Shown here piece after piece: positions 1 to 7,279 of a DNA stretch of 17,944 bases. Position 1 is the first letter of the stretch, and the number at the start of each line of letters is the position of its first letter. The notes below the pieces were generated by a model. The model saw only the letters and a program-made list of their open reading frames with translations. It was not told the origin of the DNA and ran no database searches. Origin of the DNA: JANQTF01 sp036835375 (GTDB lineage: Bacteria > Bacteroidota > Bacteroidia > J057); assembly GCA_036835375.1 (NCBI GenBank), contig DAITMB010000104.1, positions 1 through 17,944 on the forward strand, written 5' to 3'. A program made the position numbers and the translations under genes.

Positions 1-59
1 TGATCCTGCATCATGCGGCGATCGGCTTCGCGCATGGCAGCACTGTGGGTGAGTAACAT
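1..59 (-). CDS. Partial CDS, N-terminus only; possibly NAD(P)H-hydrate epimerase/dehydratase
   Basis: Only 19 complete codons are inside the window, starting at an ATG at 59 on the minus strand; an in-frame TAG lies seven codons upstream, which fixes this as the first available start. The peptide reads MLLTHSAAMREADRRMMQD. The pattern 'M-R-E-A-D/L-D-R' a few residues after a short hydrophobic start resembles the N-terminus of NAD(P)H-hydrate epimerase or the bifunctional NnrD/NnrE repair enzyme, which corrects damaged NAD(P)H hydrates. That identification rests on about ten residues and is tentative. It sits 56 nt downstream of the membrane-protein gene at 116-604 and could be the third gene of that transcript. 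Confidence 0.4.
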   Translation of the reverse strand, partial: MLLTHSAAMREADRRMMQD

Positions 60-115
60 GAAAATGTGTTCGATCTATTGAATGTGGAGAGGGTGGTCCT
101 GATCGCGCTGTCGCG

Positions 116-604
116 TCAGGGCATCAATCCTTCTTCTTTCATGATCCAATATGCCGCATTGGCGACTTGAGTGCCTTGCTTGAGCTTGCTGGGAAGCAGG
201 AGTTTGCGCATGCGCAGGTGGCGACTTGGCGCGAAAAATACGCGAAAGTAGGCTCGCGATACACCTTCGACCGCTTCGTGAAATTCGACTGACCGAATGT
301 CTTTTTTTTCGATCAAGATCCGGAGAGAGGCTTGGCGGTTGACCCAGCTTGCCACCGTGCTCATGCCAGTGAAGAGCAGGAAAAAAAAAGCCAAAAACCA
401 GTTGTTGATGATCACGGACAAGAGCGCCGCGAGGAGAAATCCAAGGGCGCCAATAAAGTACCAAAAGCCCACAGAGGTGAGACGTCGCGCATTGGCCCAG
501 CGAAGCCACATGCCGTGCAAGCCGCCATATTCTAATTCGAGCCGATCGTGATGGATCACGCAGCGCCCATCGTTCAGCGGAAATGACCTGCCAGCTACGC
601 GCAT
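116..604 (-). CDS. Hypothetical membrane protein with two transmembrane helices
   Basis: A 162-residue protein I do not recognise. Residues about 45-66 and 68-86 are strongly hydrophobic and look like a transmembrane hairpin. The N-terminal 40 residues and the C-terminal 75 residues are polar and basic (many Arg/Lys), so both ends probably lie in the cytoplasm. The layout resembles small membrane proteins with a cytoplasmic PH-like domain, but no motif proves this. It begins 21 nt after the stop of the lipoprotein gene at 626-1177 on the same strand, so the two are probably co-transcribed. The other ORFs over this stretch (both strands) have poor composition and are shadows. Confidence 0.65.
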   Translation of the reverse strand: MRVAGRSFPLNDGRCVIHHDRLELEYGGLHGMWLRWANARRLTSVGFWYFIGALGFLLAALLSVIINNWFLAFFFLLFTGMSTVASWVNRQASLRILIEKKDIRSVEFHEAVEGVSRAYFRVFFAPSRHLRMRKLLLPSKLKQGTQVANAAYWIMKEEGLMP

Positions 605-625
605 ATCGGGGTTGAATACGAGATC

Positions 626-1177
626 TTAGTTTTCACTCACAGCTTGGTAATACTTCAGCGCATCTTCCAGGCGAAAGAGTTTTTTCTTGACCACCCATCG
701 TTTTTCGCCCAGTTCCCACCCTCGCACACTCTCTGGCAGCTCTTCGTCGATGCTGAAGTCCCATCGTTGCTCTACAAACACTTCTTCAGCAGCGATTTGG
801 TCGAATTCGCCAAAAATCTCTAAGTCTCCAAACTTCACCCATTCCTGCTTAAGGGTCGTCTCCTTCTTAGATTGGTCACCAAACCATTCTGTCCAAATCA
901 AATATTCTCCCTTGGCGGCATTGATCAGCCCAGCTTCTTTCAACTGAAACTTGCTTTCTTCGAGGGTCTTGCCCTCCTCATCGCGAATCACCAAGCTGTG
1001 AAGGCCAGGCTCAAGGGTCATGCGATGATAGGTCTTCCCAGGGAGGGTGAAGGTGATGCTGTTTACCGATACCTGTAAAGATTCTTCGCCGGAATTATCC
1101 AACACGACGTTCTTCTCTTCGCAGGAAAATAGCGCCCAGCAGGCCAGGATGAGCAAAATATTCGTCAGAATCTTCAT
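626..1177 (-). CDS. Hypothetical lipoprotein
   Basis: 183 residues. The N-terminus is a classic lipoprotein signal: Met-Lys, a hydrophobic core, then the lipobox L-F-S-C with the lipidated cysteine at residue 19, followed by Glu-Glu. The mature part is about 165 residues, rich in charged residues and short alternating strands, which suggests a beta-rich periplasmic or outer-membrane-attached domain. I recognise no family. It is the first gene of a small minus-strand group (this gene, the membrane protein at 116-604, then the partial gene at 1-59). A terminator at 1247-1280 separates it from paaN upstream, so its promoter should lie within 1178-1246; I see no clear TAnnTTTG element there. Confidence 0.75.
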   Translation of the reverse strand: MKILTNILLILACWALFSCEEKNVVLDNSGEESLQVSVNSITFTLPGKTYHRMTLEPGLHSLVIRDEEGKTLEESKFQLKEAGLINAAKGEYLIWTEWFGDQSKKETTLKQEWVKFGDLEIFGEFDQIAAEEVFVEQRWDFSIDEELPESVRGWELGEKRWVVKKKLFRLEDALKYYQAVSEN

Positions 1178-1246
1178 GAAGCAGCAAATTGAGCGCGTGT
1201 GTTCACCCTGTGAAGGTACTCATTCCCGCGGATTCCCCCAACAGAC

Positions 1247-1280
1247 AAAAAAAGACAGGCGGGTGCTGCCTGCCTGTCTT
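1247..1280 (-). terminator. Rho-independent terminator of paaN
   Basis: Read on the minus strand, a 9-bp perfect stem (AAGACAGGC at 1252-1260 paired with GCCTGTCTT at 1272-1280) with an 11-nt loop is followed directly by a run of T (1247-1253 in complement). It lies 62 nt beyond the paaN stop codon, in the right place and orientation to end that transcript, and it isolates paaN from the lipoprotein gene that follows on the same strand. Confidence 0.85.
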
Positions 1281-1341
1281 GATGTTTCGTCACAAAATGG
1301 ATTTTAGTGTTTCTTCCTCTCGGTTCGCGGATGAAATGGGA

Positions 1342-3024
1342 TCAGGCATGAAAGGTCCTCGATCCCACCACGACAAATCGGCGAAGGAGGTAGAGCGGGT
1401 CGGTGAGGGTAGCATTGCCAGCAGGATTGCCGCCAGTAACGTGAAAATCGCTGAACCCAGCGTTTTGATTCACCCAAAACATGCCGGTGAAATTAAATGA
1501 CACAGGCGTAAAGCTCTCTGCCATCCCAGCTTCGATCATGGCTTGGACTTCGGGGTCGGTGCTGTAAGCTGAGCAGCTAATGGCACCGCGCGTGGCAGCC
1601 AATTCTTTGGCGATTTCCAGTGCATGGGAAGTGTCCTTGACGGGAATGATCAGAACAATGGGTCCAAATCGTTCTTCGGCATATTGGTCTCGGTGGTCAG
1701 CATGTACCTCCAGCACGAGTGGGGAAGCAGTGCGCGCCTCAGGAAAGCTGGGGCTGGGCACGGCCTCGGTGTCGAGCAATACCTTTCCAATGGATCTTGC
1801 GTCCTGCGCCCGTTGCCAAGTAGCTTGGCTTTGGACGGCACCTGTCACCCCTGCGCCCATTTTGGGATGATGCACGATTCCGTGTATGGCCTCGGTGATC
1901 GTAGCCACGACTTCTTCGTACGGCACTTGTTCGCCAGCGACTCGAATGCCTGATTTCGGCACAAAAATGTTTTGAGGGCAAGAGCACATTTGCCCGGAAT
2001 ACATGGCCACAGAGAAAGCCAGATTGTTTGCTACGGCTTTGAGGTCGTCCGTGCTATCCAGGATCACAGAGTTTACTCCTGCTTTTTCCGTGAACAAGGC
2101 CTTGCCGGGGAGGCTCTCGAGGTACGCGCCATAAGCGTTGGAGCCAGTAAAATCAATCAGTTTAACGGCTTCGTTTTCGGCTAGCGCATTGGTGATCGGC
2201 GCGTTTGGGGTGTCGCAAGCCAACTGCACGATGTGTGGGTCCATGTCCTGGTCGGCAAAGGTCTCTTGCAAAGCTTGGACGAAGATGGCGATGGGATAAA
2301 TCGCCAGAGGGTGTGGCTTCACGATGACCGTGTTGCCAGTGATGAGGTTGGCGTAGATGCCCGGCACAGTGTTCCAAACTGGAAACGTGGAGCACCCAAT
2401 GCAGAGACCCACCCCGAGAGGGACTTGGCGGTAGCGCTTGGTCATGCGCAGGTCTGTTTTTCCCATGGGTTTCACCCATTCGATCTCGTTTTGGGGGAAG
2501 CGGGTCATTTCGTGAAGCCCCAGCGCGATGGCCTCAATGGCGCGGTCGCAGGCGTGAGGTCCGGATGCCTGAAAGGACATGACAAAGGCCTGTCCGGTGC
2601 TGTGCATGGTGGCATAGGCTAATTCAAAGAATCGCGCTTTTACTTTGTCCAGCGAAGCCATGAGTAGCCCGGCGCGGTCTTGAACACTGGTCTGCCGCCA
2701 TGAGGCGAATGCTTTTTGAGAACGCAAGACGTAGGATTTTGTGTCGATGGACACGGGGTAGGCAATGTTGAGCGGCTTCAAGGTGTAAGGAGATATTTCT
2801 CCTGAAACGAGCGACTCTTTGTGCTCCTGATGGAGGGGAAAGCGCTTGCCAAGTTGTGCTTCGAATGCTTTTTGGCCGTCGTCGTTGGCGCTCTCGCCAT
2901 ATACTTTGGGGGAGGGAGGTTCAGGATAATGGGCGTAAAAACTACGCTCGTGAACAGCCTGAATGGCCCTTTCCAGGGATTCTTGATAGAATTCGTACAG
3001 TTGCTGGGCGGCGAGAGTGGACAT
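1342..3024 (-). CDS. paaN: PaaN-type aldehyde dehydrogenase (phenylacetate degradation)
   Basis: 560 residues, full length for the stand-alone PaaN type of aldehyde dehydrogenase. In the phenylacetyl-CoA pathway, PaaN/PaaZ oxidises the ring-opened semialdehyde 3-oxo-5,6-dehydrosuberyl-CoA semialdehyde to the acid. Visible ALDH landmarks are the FPVWN segment (residues 214-218), the NAD(P)-site lysine in VIVKPHP (K236), the general base Glu in LFTEKAG (E313) and the catalytic Cys in GQMC (C347). The protein lacks the MaoC-like enoyl-CoA hydratase domain that E. coli PaaZ carries at its C-terminus, so ring opening would need a separate hydratase. No other paa gene is in the window. The start at 3024 gives the expected N-terminus and I see no better one. 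Confidence 0.9.
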   Translation of the reverse strand: MSTLAAQQLYEFYQESLERAIQAVHERSFYAHYPEPPSPKVYGESANDDGQKAFEAQLGKRFPLHQEHKESLVSGEISPYTLKPLNIAYPVSIDTKSYVLRSQKAFASWRQTSVQDRAGLLMASLDKVKARFFELAYATMHSTGQAFVMSFQASGPHACDRAIEAIALGLHEMTRFPQNEIEWVKPMGKTDLRMTKRYRQVPLGVGLCIGCSTFPVWNTVPGIYANLITGNTVIVKPHPLAIYPIAIFVQALQETFADQDMDPHIVQLACDTPNAPITNALAENEAVKLIDFTGSNAYGAYLESLPGKALFTEKAGVNSVILDSTDDLKAVANNLAFSVAMYSGQMCSCPQNIFVPKSGIRVAGEQVPYEEVVATITEAIHGIVHHPKMGAGVTGAVQSQATWQRAQDARSIGKVLLDTEAVPSPSFPEARTASPLVLEVHADHRDQYAEERFGPIVLIIPVKDTSHALEIAKELAATRGAISCSAYSTDPEVQAMIEAGMAESFTPVSFNFTGMFWVNQNAGFSDFHVTGGNPAGNATLTDPLYLLRRFVVVGSRTFHA

Positions 3025-3075
3025 ATTCGGAGAAAATCAGAAGTAAGTGATGAGAAGGAAGAGGCGGAATAAAAC

Positions 3076-3083
3076 CAAAACTA
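3076..3083 (-). promoter_or_regulatory. Possible -7 promoter element upstream of paaN
   Basis: On the minus strand this reads TAGTTTTG, an exact match to the Bacteroidota -7 consensus TAnnTTTG, 52 nt upstream of the paaN start. The nearest TTTG is only 13 nt further upstream (3097-3100), shorter than the usual spacing of about 19-21 nt, so only half of the promoter is convincing. Confidence 0.3.
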
Positions 3084-3313
3084 ATCATTTTCGAAGCAAA
3101 TTCGAGAAATGACATCGGAGAATTCCGGAAAAAGGAAAGGAGAAGCCAAGGAGATTCTCTGTAAAACATCTGCCCGGAACAGGGCATTTTTTCCGTAGAT
3201 TCGATGGAATAGCACCCCCTTCTTGAATTGCCTGATTGGGTGAATCATCCTTCCTTATCTTTCGTTACCTAAGCGACATTTAATCCATTCTCTGCCTCAT
3301 TACCGCTTCTCCG

Positions 3314-3739
3314 ATGACTTCTCCGGTTCTGTTTCTTCTCGTATGCCTGTGTATGCTTTTAGCTTGCCAAGGGCCGCTTCAGGCTCAGGAATTGGATGCC
3401 TATCGATGGCAACATCGGTTGCTGCTCGTGTTTGCGTCGGACAGCTCAGATGCTTCGTTGCTGGCGCAAAATCTGGCGCTGGCATCAGTAGCGGAAGGAA
3501 TGCAAGAGCGGGATTTGCTCCTGTTGTCAATCCATCCGGGTGGCAGCGAGAATTTTACCGCATCGACCTGTGCGCGGTTGTATCGTCGCTTTGGGGTAGC
3601 GGAAGGGGATTTTTCGGTAATGTTGATTGGTAAAGATGGCGGTGAAAAATACCGGGCCAATCAGCCCATTCTGCCAGAGCTGCTCTTTGGGCTGATAGAT
3701 GCGATGCCGATGCGCCAGTCTGAAATGAGAAAACCCTGA
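3314..3739 (+). CDS. DUF4174 domain protein, secreted
   Basis: 141 residues. The N-terminal 25 residues are a Sec-type signal; cleavage could fall after L-Q-A-Q, or C18 in M-L-L-A-C could be a lipidation site, and the sequence alone does not decide. The mature part has the features I associate with DUF4174: an early YRW.HRLLLVFA strand (residues 30-41), a QERDLLLL strand (64-71), a VMLIGKDGGEK strand-turn (102-112) and the C-terminal LIDAMPMRQSEMR signature (127-139). The fold is thought to be thioredoxin-like, but the CxxC pair is absent, so redox activity is not supported. Its function is unknown. It is divergent from paaN across a 289-nt intergenic region. Confidence 0.85.
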   Translation: MTSPVLFLLVCLCMLLACQGPLQAQELDAYRWQHRLLLVFASDSSDASLLAQNLALASVAEGMQERDLLLLSIHPGGSENFTASTCARLYRRFGVAEGDFSVMLIGKDGGEKYRANQPILPELLFGLIDAMPMRQSEMRKP

Positions 3740-3915
3740 CCGAGAGCTGTGATGGGCTGTAGGCTCCCGTGTTCGATAGCAGAATTTTGATCGTAGAATA
3801 GGGTGGGGAAGTGGACCAAAACGTCAGGGCAAATGCCTTCTCGTGCTGCTTGAATGGTAACGGCGAGTTGATTAGCTTTCGGTCCAATTTCCCTTCTGTG
3901 CACTTTCTTTCGCAT
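3740..3915 (-). other. Short intergenic stretch with an orphan minus-strand ORF
   Basis: The gap between the DUF4174 gene and the DinB-fold gene holds a minus-strand open frame that starts at ATG 3915 and runs on to 3661, antisense over the last 79 nt of the DUF4174 gene (84 residues in total). Its first 60 residues have a balanced, protein-like composition, but the rest is simply the antisense of a well-supported gene. I recognise no family and see no ribosome-binding site. I record it as an unproven ORF, not as a gene. Confidence 0.2.
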
Positions 3916-3959
3916 GGGCTATGGGCAAACTTGTCGCATTCAGCGCCAAAACTCACTAT

Positions 3960-4493
3960 ATGAGCAAGTCAGACCCTCTTCGCTATCCTATCGGTCCGGG
4001 CCACCACCCCAAAGAACTGAGCCGCAGCCAGCGACAAGAACACCTCAAGACCTTGGCGGAGCTGCCGGGCTTACTCTCCTCGGTCGTGGAACCCCTCGAC
4101 GATGACCAGTTAGATGTGCCTTATCGTTCGGGTGGGTGGACCGTGCGCCAGGTGGTGCATCACTTAGCCGACAGCCACACCAATGCGTATGTGCGCATTC
4201 GACTTGCCCTCACCGAAAAGCAGCCTACGATTAAGCCCTACAATGAGAAGGAGTGGGCCGAGCTTCCGGATGCCAGCTCGCTGCCTGTGAGTGTGTCGCT
4301 GAATTTGCTCAATGGTCTCCATCGTCGGCTGGTGGCTTTGCTGCGACACCTCAGCGAAGATCAATTTGAGCGGACGCTCCACCATCCCGAAAACGGGATC
4401 ATCACCATCGATCAAATGCTGAGCATGTATGCCTGGCACAGTCTGCACCATCTCGCCCATATCACAAAGCTCATCGACCGAAAGGGCTGGTGA
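3960..4493 (+). CDS. DinB-fold metalloprotein, YfiT/BstA-like putative metal-dependent hydrolase or bacillithiol transferase family
   Basis: 177 residues from the ATG at 3960. The N-terminus (DPLRYPIGPG), the GGWTVRQVVHHLADSH block (residues 58-73), the LALTEKQPTIKPY block (82-94) and the C-terminal YAWHSLHHLAHIT block (157-169) match the YfiT branch of the DinB superfamily, a four-helix bundle that binds a divalent metal with three histidines. Here the likely ligands are H67, H160 and H164. Family members have been proposed as metal-dependent hydrolases or thiol S-transferases. The substrate here is unknown. A start at 3921 in the same frame would add 13 residues that the family does not usually have, so 3960 is preferred. 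No terminator follows. Confidence 0.85.
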   Translation: MSKSDPLRYPIGPGHHPKELSRSQRQEHLKTLAELPGLLSSVVEPLDDDQLDVPYRSGGWTVRQVVHHLADSHTNAYVRIRLALTEKQPTIKPYNEKEWAELPDASSLPVSVSLNLLNGLHRRLVALLRHLSEDQFERTLHHPENGIITIDQMLSMYAWHSLHHLAHITKLIDRKGW

Positions 4494-4972
4494 GTAGAAC
4501 GTCATGTCGTGCGCAGTTTACTTCTTGCAGATTGAATCAAATAAGCTCGAAGTTCCATTTAAGTAGGAATGTTACGGTGTGCCCAACCTTACATGTCTAT
4601 GCGAATTGGCCGGTGTAGAAAAGGTTCGCTGGTGAAGTGGGAAAATGACTCGGTTTCAAGGGCATACACAGTGCGCTAAGACAAGGGAACGCTATGTTTT
4701 TGTGGTGTTTCGGTAGGGAAAATGGCTTGGTATCACATCTTCCTGTGGAGGACGCCTGCCACAGTCGGCGGAGATGTTCACTTGACGGATCAAATTTTTG
4801 AAAGAATGGGGCTGCGGCTTGTACGCAGGAAGGTGCTGATTTTCCTTGCAACGGGATCTCCTCGCTTGCTTTCCGTATCCGATTTTTCTTATTCGCTTTT
4901 GTCCTTGCCTTCTCTTTCCTATCTTCTCGCTTCGTTCGCTCTCTTTCCTTCGGTTTTCAATATTTTCTCTCT
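4494..4972. other. 479-nt intergenic region with a pyrimidine-rich leader
   Basis: No credible coding region in either strand; the ORFs present have poor composition. The last part (about 4857-4972) is strongly pyrimidine-rich on the plus strand (roughly five in six bases are C or T, by eye) and ends directly at the start codon of the T9SS cargo gene. No exact TAnnTTTG promoter element was found; TATGTTTT near 4693-4700 differs at one position. No convincing terminator hairpin was seen after the DinB-fold gene. Confidence 0.5.
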
Positions 4973-5749
4973 ATGAAATCAATTGCTACCTTTTTCACGA
5001 CCATGATATTCGCAGTCGTGCTGCTGGTCCCAGCGTCCCTTTCAGCTCAGACCTGGGAGGTGCTCAATCCCCCCACAGGCTTGCTCGACGTGGACAAAGC
5101 GCTGGATGAGAAGTTGTTTTACATGGACATTGTGAATACAGGTTCAGATACCCTCTACCTCAAAGCTTTTCGTATTGAGAACCTCATGGCTTCCGGCACC
5201 ACTGCGGGCGGCGTGGACACAGCCCACATCACCTATTTTTGCTGGGATCTGTGCTACGGGGAAAAGGGCGCTGAATCCATTGAGGCCATCAAGCTGGCTC
5301 CCAACGACACCACTAACAGCGCGACATCCAACTTGCTGGAGAAGCAATACATCTCCTTTGTTCCCAACGACATTGATGGGTACTCTCGCACCATCATGCG
5401 TATTGCCAACGCCAATGATCCGACCGACTTCCGCGACCTCGTGTTCGAGTTTTCGGTAGGCGGAGCCACCAACAGCATCGGCAAAGCAGCACTCAACCAT
5501 CCCAGCCTTTCGGCTCCCTATCCCAATCCTGCGAAAACGGACTTTAGTGTGGACCTGAAGCTGCCAACAGGCGCCGATTCCGAGATTCGCATGTACACCC
5601 TGGATGGCAAGGAAGTGCTGCGACAGCCGCTCGCCAGCACCCAGACCAGTCACAGGATTGAGGTGGAAACTTTGCCCAGCGGAATGTATTTCCTCCAATT
5701 GCTCCAAGCAGGCACCCTGCTGAGCACCCGCAGGATCGTCCTGGAATAA
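4973..5749 (+). CDS. Secreted protein with T9SS type A C-terminal sorting domain
   Basis: 258 residues. Residues 1-26 form a Sec signal peptide ending L-S-A-Q. The mature N-terminal domain (about 27-170) is beta-rich and includes the pair C90/C94 in TYFCWDLCYG and a VPNDIDGYSRTIMRI segment; I know this architecture only from other uncharacterised T9SS cargo proteins. The C-terminal domain (about 180-258) is a T9SS sorting signal: the YPNPA motif (183-187), MYTLDGKEVLRQ (208-218), LPSGMYFLQL (234-243) and a terminal basic-hydrophobic strand. The protein should therefore cross the inner membrane by Sec and the outer membrane by the type IX system, then be released or attached to the surface. 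xseA follows 87 nt downstream; a functional link is unlikely. Confidence 0.88.
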   Translation: MKSIATFFTTMIFAVVLLVPASLSAQTWEVLNPPTGLLDVDKALDEKLFYMDIVNTGSDTLYLKAFRIENLMASGTTAGGVDTAHITYFCWDLCYGEKGAESIEAIKLAPNDTTNSATSNLLEKQYISFVPNDIDGYSRTIMRIANANDPTDFRDLVFEFSVGGATNSIGKAALNHPSLSAPYPNPAKTDFSVDLKLPTGADSEIRMYTLDGKEVLRQPLASTQTSHRIEVETLPSGMYFLQLLQAGTLLSTRRIVLE

Positions 5750-5836
5750 GGACTCCGTCGCATGTCCGGGGGCGTTTTGCGAAAGGCTTTGGGTTCTTGG
5801 GCAGAAAAGCTCAACTTTCGGCTTCTAGCCCTGATT

Positions 5837-6985
5837 ATGACCGCTGCTCCTGCGTATTCTGTCACCGAATGTACTTGGTACATCAAGCGCCTCCTGGAGA
5901 ACGACCCCGTTCTTCAGGAGGTGCGCGTGTCCGGAGAGGTGTCAAATCTCACCTATCATCGTTCGGGCCACGTGTATTTCAGCTTGAAAGATCCCCAGGC
6001 GCAGCTGAGCGCCGTGATGTTTCAAAGCGATGCGATTCGCGCGCCACAGATGCAAGTCGGGGAAGAAGTGGTCGCCACAGGATTCATTACTGTGTATGCC
6101 CCCCGAGGCAACTACCAGATGCGTGTAGTCAAAATCGAGAAGCAGGGCTTGGGCGACTTGTATTCACAATTTGTGGCGCTCAAAGACAAGCTTCAGCGCG
6201 AGGGCCTGTTTGAGGTGGGAATCAAAAAGCGGATTCCGCGCTTCCCGAAGCACCTCGTGCTACTCACTTCGCCCACGGGGGCCGCAATTCAAGACATGCT
6301 GCGCACCCTTGCGCAGCGCTATCCCGTGGTGAAAGTCACGGTGATTCCGACTGTGGTACAAGGCGCGGGTGGCGCGGCATCCATTGTGACAAGTCTGGGC
6401 TTGGCACAGAAACTGGAGGCGGATGCGATCCTGCTGGCCCGCGGCGGCGGCTCGCTGGAAGACTTGTGGAATTTCAATGAAGAAGCCGTGGCGCGCGCCA
6501 TTCGAGCAAGCCGGATTCCTGTGATCACCGGTGTGGGACACGAGACAGATGTCACCATCGCGGACTTCGTTGCGGACATGCGAGCTTCTACCCCCACTGC
6601 GGCAGCGGCGCAAGCCGTGCCAGACCGGGAAGACTTGTTGCGGCAGCTTGACGCCGCCGAAGTTCAGACCCAGCGTGCACTTCAGTATTTCATCGACTTT
6701 AAGCGCCAAATGCTCGACGAGTATGCCCTTCGTTTCGAGCAGGCCATTCGCCAATATCTCCGCAACAAGCGCCATGCGCTGGACCTCCTGCAAGGTCGCC
6801 TTCAAGGCATGGACCAGACAGCCCTCCTTGCGCAAGGATACACCCTCAGCCTCAAGGATGGCCGCATCCTGCGCTCTGTGAAAGAATTGGCAGCGGGAGA
6901 CCTCCTCGACACCTTGTTCGTGGACGGTCGAACGACTTCACACCTCTCACTCATTTCTCCGCAACCCGACCCCAGCGATGCCTGA
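5837..6985 (+). CDS. xseA: Exodeoxyribonuclease VII large subunit
   Basis: 382 residues from the ATG at 5837. ExoVII degrades single-stranded DNA from both ends to acid-insoluble oligonucleotides, in the cytoplasm, with XseB as partner. Residues about 7-100 are the OB-fold DNA-binding domain (V-S-G-E-V-S-N, G-H-V-Y-F-S-L-K-D). Residues about 125-270 are the catalytic domain with the expected acidic/basic set: D153 (TGAAIQDM), R202 (LLARGGGS), H235 and D238 (GVGHETDV). The coiled-coil C-terminal part is shorter than in E. coli XseA (456 aa). An upstream in-frame ATG at 5762 would add 25 residues with no family counterpart; the family N-terminus (YSVTE) begins just after 5837. The stop overlaps the xseB start by 8 nt, so the subunits are translationally coupled. 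Confidence 0.95.
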   Translation: MTAAPAYSVTECTWYIKRLLENDPVLQEVRVSGEVSNLTYHRSGHVYFSLKDPQAQLSAVMFQSDAIRAPQMQVGEEVVATGFITVYAPRGNYQMRVVKIEKQGLGDLYSQFVALKDKLQREGLFEVGIKKRIPRFPKHLVLLTSPTGAAIQDMLRTLAQRYPVVKVTVIPTVVQGAGGAASIVTSLGLAQKLEADAILLARGGGSLEDLWNFNEEAVARAIRASRIPVITGVGHETDVTIADFVADMRASTPTAAAAQAVPDREDLLRQLDAAEVQTQRALQYFIDFKRQMLDEYALRFEQAIRQYLRNKRHALDLLQGRLQGMDQTALLAQGYTLSLKDGRILRSVKELAAGDLLDTLFVDGRTTSHLSLISPQPDPSDA

Positions 6986-7181
6986 ACAAGACCTGCCCGA
7001 AGACTTTTCCTTGGAGGAAAAGCTCGAGGAACTCCGAATACTACTCGATCAGATGCAGAAAGGAATGACCGACTTTGATCAACAAATGGCGCTCTTTCGC
7101 CATGGCCAATCCCTGATTGCTGCCTGTAGAAAGCATCTTGATGCAACGGAGCTGTTGGTGGAGCAAATCCTTCAGGAGTAA
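6978..7181 (+). CDS. xseB: Exodeoxyribonuclease VII small subunit
   Basis: 67 residues, typical length for XseB, which binds several copies to the XseA coiled-coil arm and is needed for a stable active enzyme. The family pattern is visible: F-S-L-E-E-K-L-E-E-L (residues 10-19), a two-helix hairpin with a polar turn, then L-F-R-H-G-Q-S-L-I-A-A-C (39-50) and C-terminal VEQIL. The usual F-E-E-G-L-A-L-Y-E-x-G block is altered to F-D-Q-Q-M-A-L-F-R-H-G here. It starts within the last codons of xseA (8-nt overlap). Confidence 0.93.
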   Translation: MPEQDLPEDFSLEEKLEELRILLDQMQKGMTDFDQQMALFRHGQSLIAACRKHLDATELLVEQILQE

Positions 7182-7193
7182 GAAAAATCGATT

Positions 7194-7225
7194 TTTGGGA
7201 GTTGGCGGGCGGGTTGTTATATTTG
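7194..7225 (+). promoter_or_regulatory. Bacteroidota-type sigma promoter for the DUF3127 gene
   Basis: TTTG at 7194-7197, a 20-nt spacer, then TATATTTG at 7218-7225, an exact match to the phylum consensus TTTG-N(19-21)-TAnnTTTG. Transcription would start around 7230-7233, leaving a leader of roughly 48 nt before the ATG at 7280. It lies just after xseB, so the DUF3127 gene probably has its own transcript in addition to any read-through from xseAB. Confidence 0.6.
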
Positions 7226-7279
7226 AAAAATCACTTGTGACGCATTGCGTCCACCCACCCATAAACGATAACGACGACC

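Noticed and set aside
4597..4851. 84-residue minus-strand ORF in the intergenic region before the T9SS gene
   Set aside because: Pro/Cys/His-rich composition with no domain pattern.
5144..5707. 187-residue minus-strand ORF within the T9SS cargo gene
   Set aside because: The plus-strand frame has a signal peptide and a T9SS domain; the antisense frame is a shadow with low-complexity Gly/Val composition.
6260..6835. 191-residue minus-strand ORF within xseA
   Set aside because: It is antisense to the catalytic part of a well-conserved xseA gene and has no family features.
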